A stretch of DNA of 64,000 bases from Maritimibacter dapengensis (lineage in GTDB: Bacteria > Pseudomonadota > Alphaproteobacteria > Rhodobacterales > Rhodobacteraceae). The notes beneath the pieces are model-generated. The model saw nothing but the letters and a program-made list of their open reading frames with translations, ran no database searches and had not been told where the DNA came from. Shown here one piece after another: positions 59,913 through 64,000 of the stretch (its first letter is position 1; the number at the start of each line of letters is the position of its first letter). The translations under genes and the position numbers were made by a program. The DNA lies in the NCBI RefSeq assembly GCF_019218265.1, contig NZ_JAHUZE010000003.1:1-64000 (forward strand), read 5' to 3'.

Positions 59913-60943
59913 CCCTTGGCTTGCCAGACGAAGGCGTCGTCCTCACGGCGGGTCCGCGTGACCTTGCCCGTCTGATAGAGGTGATTGAGATGGGCCATCG
60001 CCTCGACCAAGGCAAGCCCGTATTCCCCCTCGCCGATCTTGCGCTTGAAGATCGACGGGAAGCACTCGACCGCCGTTTTCGGCTCCGCCAGATCGCGCTC
60101 GAGCCGCGCCAGCGCGGAATGATGGTTATCGATGAGTTGCCGCATCCGCGTCGGCAGACCGCGGTATGGCAGCTTGTGACCGGGCAGGACAAGCTGCGTC
60201 GGCTCGGCATATTGCATCAGCCGCTCGCAGGCTTCGAGCCATTCGCCGACCGGGTCCGCCTCGGGCTCGGTCGCGTGAACACCAAGGTTCGGGCTGATCG
60301 TCGCCAAGAGCTGATCGCCACCCAGCACCAGATCGTCATCCTGGCTCCAGAACGTCGCATGTTCGGGCGCATGTCCATTGCCCATATGCACGTCCCACGT
60401 CCGCCCGCCAAAGCGGATCGTGTCGCCCTCCTTCACGCGCCGGTATCCGAGCGGAAGATCCGCCACCACGTCAGCGAAGTTGAAGGGCCGCTCGGTCAGC
60501 CGCTTGGCATAAATCTCGCGATCCATCCCGGCCGAGCGCCAATAGGCCAGCGTTTCGTCTACCGGCTCGAGCTGCACGTCCAATTGCAGCATACGCGCCA
60601 TGAGCCACGCGGTGCGCGTGGTGATGAGTTCGGCGCCATGTTCGCGCTGGAACCATCCGGCAAGGCCGACGTGGTCGGGGTGGTGATGCGTCACGATCAC
60701 CCGCGCAATCGGCGCGCCCCCCATCGGCCCGGCCATGATCTCTTCCCACATCGCGATGGTCTTTTTCGACTTGAAGCCGGAATCCACGATGGTCCAGCCG
60801 TCGTCGTCGCGAAAACAGAACACGTTGACGTGGTCCAGCTTCATCGGAAGCGGCAAAAGCACCCAGAGCACGCCATCCGCGATCTCGACCGCCTCACCGG
60901 GCTCCGGCGCACGCTCCCACGGAAAGACCAGCGGCGAATTCAC
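59909..60943 (-). CDS. MBL-fold metallohydrolase
   Basis: The 344-residue protein has the metallo-beta-lactamase motif VIVTHHHPDHVGLAGWFQRE (HxHxDH, about residues 84-103). A second histidine is in MGNGHAPEHATFW, the bridging Asp in LVLGGDQLLATISPN, and the last His in LVLPGHKLPYRGLP. A C-terminal extension (ALVEAMAHLNHLYQTGKVTR) resembles the winged-helix tail of LACTB2-like members. It may hydrolyse an acyl thioester or related compound. Its ATG overlaps the stop of the acyl-CoA dehydrogenase by four bases. Confidence 0.9.
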   Translation of the reverse strand: MNSPLVFPWERAPEPGEAVEIADGVLWVLLPLPMKLDHVNVFCFRDDDGWTIVDSGFKSKKTIAMWEEIMAGPMGGAPIARVIVTHHHPDHVGLAGWFQREHGAELITTRTAWLMARMLQLDVQLEPVDETLAYWRSAGMDREIYAKRLTERPFNFADVVADLPLGYRRVKEGDTIRFGGRTWDVHMGNGHAPEHATFWSQDDDLVLGGDQLLATISPNLGVHATEPEADPVGEWLEACERLMQYAEPTQLVLPGHKLPYRGLPTRMRQLIDNHHSALARLERDLAEPKTAVECFPSIFKRKIGEGEYGLALVEAMAHLNHLYQTGKVTRTRREDDAFVWQAKG

Positions 60944-62655
60944 GATGCCAGCGCCTCGACGCTCAGGCCATAAAGCCCCTCCGCCCCGGCCTGCGCCGCC
61001 TTCAAAAGCGAGTCATGCTCCGGCAGAACCCTCTCGATATAGAACCGGGCCAGCTCCGTGCGTGGCCCTTCGCCGCCTTCCGCGACCGCCGAGCGCAGGT
61101 GGAAGTGCGCGCCCAGAACACGGGCGAACGCGGCCTGATAAGGCACCGCGCCCGCGAACCGATCCTGAAGCTCCTGCTCCAGCAACCATTCCGTCGCTTC
61201 GCGCAGCGTCTCGGCCGCGCCGAACACCGCATCCGCCATATCTCCGAACGTCCCGCGGCAGGCTTCAGCGTCCGTCTCGATCTCGTCGAGCAACCGGAAC
61301 GCCATATCGCCACCGTCCATCATCTTGCGCGCGACAAGGTCCATCGCCTGAATGCCGTTGGTGCCTTCGTAGATCGAGGTCACTCGTACATCGCGGGAAT
61401 ATTGCGCCGCGCCGGTTTCTTCGACATAGCCCATGCCGCCATGCACCTGCACGCCAAGCTCGGACACCTTGATCCCGGTGTCCGTGCCATAGCTCTTGGC
61501 GATGGGGGTCAGGAACGCCGCCCGCGCCTCCCACTCGTCCTCGCCGGTGGCGTGGCTCATGTCGATGGCGACGGAACAGGCGAGCGCGATGGCCCGCGCC
61601 GCATAGGTCTCGGCCTTCATCTGGATCAGCATCCGGCGCACATCCGCGAAATCCACGATCGTGCCCTGCCCATTCTCGATGGGCGAACGGCCCTGCTTAC
61701 GCTCGAGCGCATAGGCCAGCGCGTGCTGATACGCGCCTTCTGCAACGCCGACCCCCTGAATACCGACCAACAGCCGCGCGTTGTTCATCATGGTGAACAT
61801 CGCTGCCATACCGGCATGTTCCTCGCCCACGATCCACCCGGTCGCGCCCTCGTAGCTCATCACGCAGGTCGGCGAGCCGTGCAGGCCCATCTTGTGCTCC
61901 AGCGACACGACGCGCAGATCATTGGCCTTGCCGGGGTTGCCGTCGTCATCGGGAATGAACTTCGGCACCATGAACAGGCTGATGCCTTTCGTTCCGGGCT
62001 TGCCGTCCGGCAACCGCGCCAGCACGAGGTGGCAGACGTTGCCGGCCACATCATGGTCGCCCCAGGAGATATAGATTTTCTGCCCGGTGATCGCATAAGT
62101 GCCGTCGTCGTTGGCCACGGCCTTGGTCGCCACCGCACCCACGTCCGACCCGGCCTGCGGCTCGGTCAGGTTCATTGTCCCGGTCCATTCGCCCGAGTTG
62201 AGCTTGGGCAGGTACAGGTCCTTCATCGCGTCCGACGCGTGGGCTTCCAGCGCCTCGATCTGGCCTTGCGTCAGCAACGGGTTCAGACCCAATGCCAGGC
62301 AAGCGCCCGACAGCATGTCGTTGACGCTGGCCGCCAGCGTGAAGGGCAACCCCATGCCGCCATATTCCGGGTTGCCGGAAATGCCGACCCAGCCGCCATT
62401 GGCGATGGCGTCGTATCCGTCTTTGAACCCGGGACTCGTCCGCACGACCCCGTTTTCCAGAACCGCGCCGTTCAGGTCGCCGTTGCGTTGCAAAGGCGCG
62501 ATCACCTCGTCCGCCATCTTGGCCGCTTCCGACAGGATCGCACCCACGGTGTCGTCATCGGTGTCGGCGAACCTTTCGGTCTCGGTCACCGCCTTGAACC
62601 CGACCACGTGGTCGAGCAGGAAGCGGAAATCTCTCACGGGCGCGGCGAAGGGCAT
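60940..62655 (-). CDS. Acyl-CoA dehydrogenase, DmdC-like
   Basis: The 571-residue FAD enzyme belongs to the long acyl-CoA dehydrogenases that include DmdC (3-methylmercaptopropionyl-CoA dehydrogenase). It shows the RDFRFLLDHVVGF start and the FAD/substrate motif GTMNLTEPQAGSDVGAVATK. The catalytic glutamate is in YEGTNGIQAMDLVARKMMDG, and a C-terminal helical extension follows. The true substrate (a DMSP-derived or ordinary acyl-CoA) cannot be told from sequence. Electrons would go to ETF and the ETF-QO encoded upstream. It heads the operon with the MBL-fold and DUF6173 genes. Confidence 0.9.
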   Translation of the reverse strand: MPFAAPVRDFRFLLDHVVGFKAVTETERFADTDDDTVGAILSEAAKMADEVIAPLQRNGDLNGAVLENGVVRTSPGFKDGYDAIANGGWVGISGNPEYGGMGLPFTLAASVNDMLSGACLALGLNPLLTQGQIEALEAHASDAMKDLYLPKLNSGEWTGTMNLTEPQAGSDVGAVATKAVANDDGTYAITGQKIYISWGDHDVAGNVCHLVLARLPDGKPGTKGISLFMVPKFIPDDDGNPGKANDLRVVSLEHKMGLHGSPTCVMSYEGATGWIVGEEHAGMAAMFTMMNNARLLVGIQGVGVAEGAYQHALAYALERKQGRSPIENGQGTIVDFADVRRMLIQMKAETYAARAIALACSVAIDMSHATGEDEWEARAAFLTPIAKSYGTDTGIKVSELGVQVHGGMGYVEETGAAQYSRDVRVTSIYEGTNGIQAMDLVARKMMDGGDMAFRLLDEIETDAEACRGTFGDMADAVFGAAETLREATEWLLEQELQDRFAGAVPYQAAFARVLGAHFHLRSAVAEGGEGPRTELARFYIERVLPEHDSLLKAAQAGAEGLYGLSVEALAS

Positions 62656-62755
62656 GGGCGGACCTTTCGTTGGCTTGAACTGTCATGATCTGCCGGATAG
62701 GCAGTTGACCAGAACGTATGCAAAAACGCCGCCCAGACAAGGAGAACGCCGCGTC

Positions 62756-63706
62756 ATGACCGAGAGGCTGGAGACGCAGATTCTGATCCCCGGAACGGGC
62801 GGTGTCGCACAGGCGGCAGCGCTTCTGCGGGCCGGCGGGCTAGTGAGTTTTCCGACCGAGACCGTCTATGGTCTGGGTGCCGATGCCGCCAACGATCGTG
62901 CCGTCGCGCGCGTTTTCGAGGCCAAGGGCCGTCCGCATTTCAACCCGTTGATCGCCCATGTGCCGGACGTCGAGGCCGTCGAACAGATCGCATTGCTCGG
63001 GGGCGTCGCTCGCGATCTGGCGCAGGCGTTCTGGCCCGGTCCGATGACGCTGGTGCTCCCGATCCGCGAAGGCGCCGAATTGTCTCGACTGGTCAGCGCG
63101 GGGCTCCCGACCGTTGCCGTGCGAATCCCGGCGCATCCGGTGGCGCAAAAGCTCTTGAAGGCCGTGGGTCGCCCGGTCGTCGCTCCGTCCGCGAACCCGT
63201 CCGGCCGCATCAGCCCGACGACGGCGCAGCATGTGGTCTCCAACCTCGGGGACCGGATCGAGGCCGTGCTCGACGGTGGTCCTTGCGAGGTCGGGATTGA
63301 AAGCACGATCATCGGCTTCGATCCGAAACGCACCCTGTTGCGCCCTGGCGGTCTCCCGCGTGAAGCCATCGAAGCGGCGCTCGGCTCACCGCTCGCCACG
63401 CGCGACGAAACGGCGGACATCAATGCGCCGGGCCAGATGACGTCTCACTATGCCCCCGACGCGCGGGTGCGCCTTGATGTGAAAACCCCTCGCCCGGGCG
63501 AGCGCCTCCTCGGCTTCGGTCCCGTCGATGCGGAGTGGAATCTCTCGCCCGGTGGCGATCTGGTCGAGGCCGCCGCGAACCTGTTTCGCATGTTGCACGA
63601 GATGGACCGCGCCGGTGACGCACCGATCGCCGTTTCGCCGATCCCCGACACCGGATTGGGGCGCGCCATAAACGATCGCCTCCACCGCGCCGCCGCACCG
63701 CGCTGA
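62756..63706 (+). CDS. Threonylcarbamoyl-AMP synthase (Sua5/YrdC/YwlC)
   Basis: The 316-residue enzyme makes L-threonylcarbamoyladenylate for t6A37 tRNA modification. The YrdC domain (about residues 18-200) has GGLVSFPTETVYGLGADAAN, KGRPHFNPLIAHV and APSANPSGRISPTTAQHV. The C-terminal Sua5 domain begins after the PGQMTSHYAPDARVRLD linker. The full-length Sua5 type is expected where a short TsaC is absent. AAGGAGAACGCC precedes the ATG. It is divergent from the acyl-CoA dehydrogenase. Confidence 0.95.
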   Translation: MTERLETQILIPGTGGVAQAAALLRAGGLVSFPTETVYGLGADAANDRAVARVFEAKGRPHFNPLIAHVPDVEAVEQIALLGGVARDLAQAFWPGPMTLVLPIREGAELSRLVSAGLPTVAVRIPAHPVAQKLLKAVGRPVVAPSANPSGRISPTTAQHVVSNLGDRIEAVLDGGPCEVGIESTIIGFDPKRTLLRPGGLPREAIEAALGSPLATRDETADINAPGQMTSHYAPDARVRLDVKTPRPGERLLGFGPVDAEWNLSPGGDLVEAAANLFRMLHEMDRAGDAPIAVSPIPDTGLGRAINDRLHRAAAPR

Positions 63707-63714
63707 GCGTTTCC

Positions 63715-63728
63715 ATTCGTTAACGAAT
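63715..63728. repeat. 14-bp palindrome after the Sua5 gene
   Basis: ATTCGTTAACGAAT is a perfect 14-bp palindrome eight bases after the sua5 stop. Possible protein-binding site; function unknown. Confidence 0.4.
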
Positions 63729-63737
63729 ATGGGCCTG

Positions 63738-63756
63738 CGGGGGCGAACCCCGATTT
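63738..63756 (+). terminator. Probable terminator after the Sua5 gene
   Basis: CGGGG-GCGAA-CCCCG forms a 5-bp GC stem followed by ATTTC, about 32 bases after the stop codon. Short stem, so only moderate support. Confidence 0.5.
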
Positions 63757-63761
63757 CATCC

Positions 63762-63799
63762 ATATGCGTTCCATACGTAATACATACGTGTTCCATATG
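63762..63799. repeat. Paired 16-bp direct repeats with 22-bp period
   Basis: ATATGCGTTCCATACG (63762-63777) and ATACGTGTTCCATATG (63784-63799) match at 13 of 16 positions, all differences being C/T. The 22-bp period puts both copies on about the same face of the helix, as for a tandem operator. They also contain the palindromes CATATG (twice) and TACGTA. Regulator unknown. Confidence 0.5.
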
Positions 63800-63804
63800 T
63801 GGAT

Positions 63805-63965
63805 TTTTGACTGAGTCGCGCATCTGCCGACACGCGAATACGCCTTTGCCCGGCAATTCGCGAAACGGCCCGCTCAGCCCCTCCTCTACACGATTCCACC
63901 AGCCGCTTCGCCGCCTATTTTCTGTGCAATTCCAGACGGAAACCGGGCGGTATGCGCCGGTTTTT
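63805..63965 (+). ncRNA. Possible structured small RNA
   Basis: No ORF is convincing here. CGCGAAT (63833-63839) pairs with ATTCGCG (63856-63862), with an inner GCC/GGC pair. A second hairpin AAACCGG (63940-63946) with CCGGTTT (63957-63963) runs into TTTTT, a terminator. A transcript starting near the direct repeats and ending at the terminator would be about 150 nt. Its 5' end and promoter are not identified. Confidence 0.2.
63940..63965 (+). terminator. Terminator-like hairpin near the right edge
   Basis: AAACCGG pairs with CCGGTTT around a ten-base loop and five T follow on the plus strand. No coding gene ends just upstream, so it may end a small RNA or act as a leader structure. Confidence 0.45.
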
Positions 63966-63982
63966 GGTAAAATACTTACCAA
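63964..63982. promoter_or_regulatory. Operator-like inverted repeat at the right edge
   Basis: TTGGTAA-AATAC-TTACCAA is a perfect 7-5-7 inverted repeat. TGGT...ACCA half-sites are common for GntR-type regulators. It lies 18 bases from the window end, probably in the promoter of a gene outside the window. Confidence 0.4.
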
Positions 63983-64000
63983 TTCAATTGTTCATCGCGG

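Noticed and set aside
63386-63982. Minus-strand open frame of 198 codons at the right edge
   Set aside because: Half is antisense to sua5, the rest crosses repeats and hairpins; no ribosome binding site or domain.

Overview
The window looks like a stretch of core chromosome from an alphaproteobacterium of the order Rhodobacterales (Rhodobacteraceae, Roseobacter/Paracoccus-like). This is judged from the GC-rich codon usage, the petP-petR-petA-petB-petC layout around the cytochrome bc1 genes, a cytochrome c1 with a long acidic N-terminal domain, a 44-residue aa3-oxidase subunit IV, PHB genes, a DmdC-like acyl-CoA dehydrogenase and an Irr-type iron control element. Genes are tightly packed. No gene-free stretch exceeds 300 bases; the largest is the last 294 bases.

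Layout. 1-1217: edge of an integrated element at the 3' end of a tRNA-Leu(CAG) gene, with a truncated tyrosine recombinase. 1441-10275: NDUFA9-like protein, uppP, and glutamate synthase (gltD, an unknown secreted protein, gltB). 10466-16446: small enzymes and envelope genes (DHFR-like, mtgA, GST, queG), then a di-haem cytochrome c peroxidase behind an Irr/ICE box. 16552-22970: ilvE, divergent from petP-petR, then a small membrane protein, a GST and petABC. 23026-26398: thiBPQ behind a TPP riboswitch. 26601-31203: aroC, an AEC transporter, a CcdA/thioredoxin pair, a WYL regulator and a GST. 31219-39514: a perfect 40-bp palindrome, a DMT exporter, HU, adenine deaminase plus AMP nucleosidase, an ABC-F ATPase and an epimerase-like protein. 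39634-43619: HDAC-like, xseB, ispA, dxs operon. 43670-49299: DNA glycosylase I, an EAL protein, and a PHB set (phaA, patatin-like, phaB). 49463-56861: tRNA methyltransferase, polyprenyl synthase, ispE, TPR protein, ETF-ubiquinone oxidoreductase, PAP2 protein. 56993-63706: greA, unknown membrane protein, unknown lipoprotein, aa3 subunit IV, a DUF6173/MBL/acyl-CoA dehydrogenase operon and the tRNA t6A gene sua5. 63707-64000: repeats, hairpins and an operator-like site without a recognisable ORF.

How the genes fit together. The window is rich in ubiquinol-linked respiration (bc1 complex, ETF-QO, aa3 subunit IV, NDUFA9-like protein) and in isoprenoid/quinone/undecaprenyl supply (dxs, ispE, ispA, the long-chain polyprenyl synthase, uppP). 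It also holds nitrogen and amino-acid synthesis (gltBD, ilvE, aroC), thiamine uptake, purine salvage and PHB synthesis.

I see no CRISPR array, intact prophage, insertion sequence, secretion system or obvious defence island, and no clear-cut new multi-gene system. The observations most worth following are the internally deleted receiver of PetR, the repeat-grown acidic domain of cytochrome c1, the ICE box before the peroxidase, the TTCTAGAA palindrome, the out-of-frame upstream ORF before the ABC-F gene, the patatin-like gene inside the PHB locus, a possibly cysteine-peptidase-like lipoprotein, and the structured, repeat-bearing right edge.
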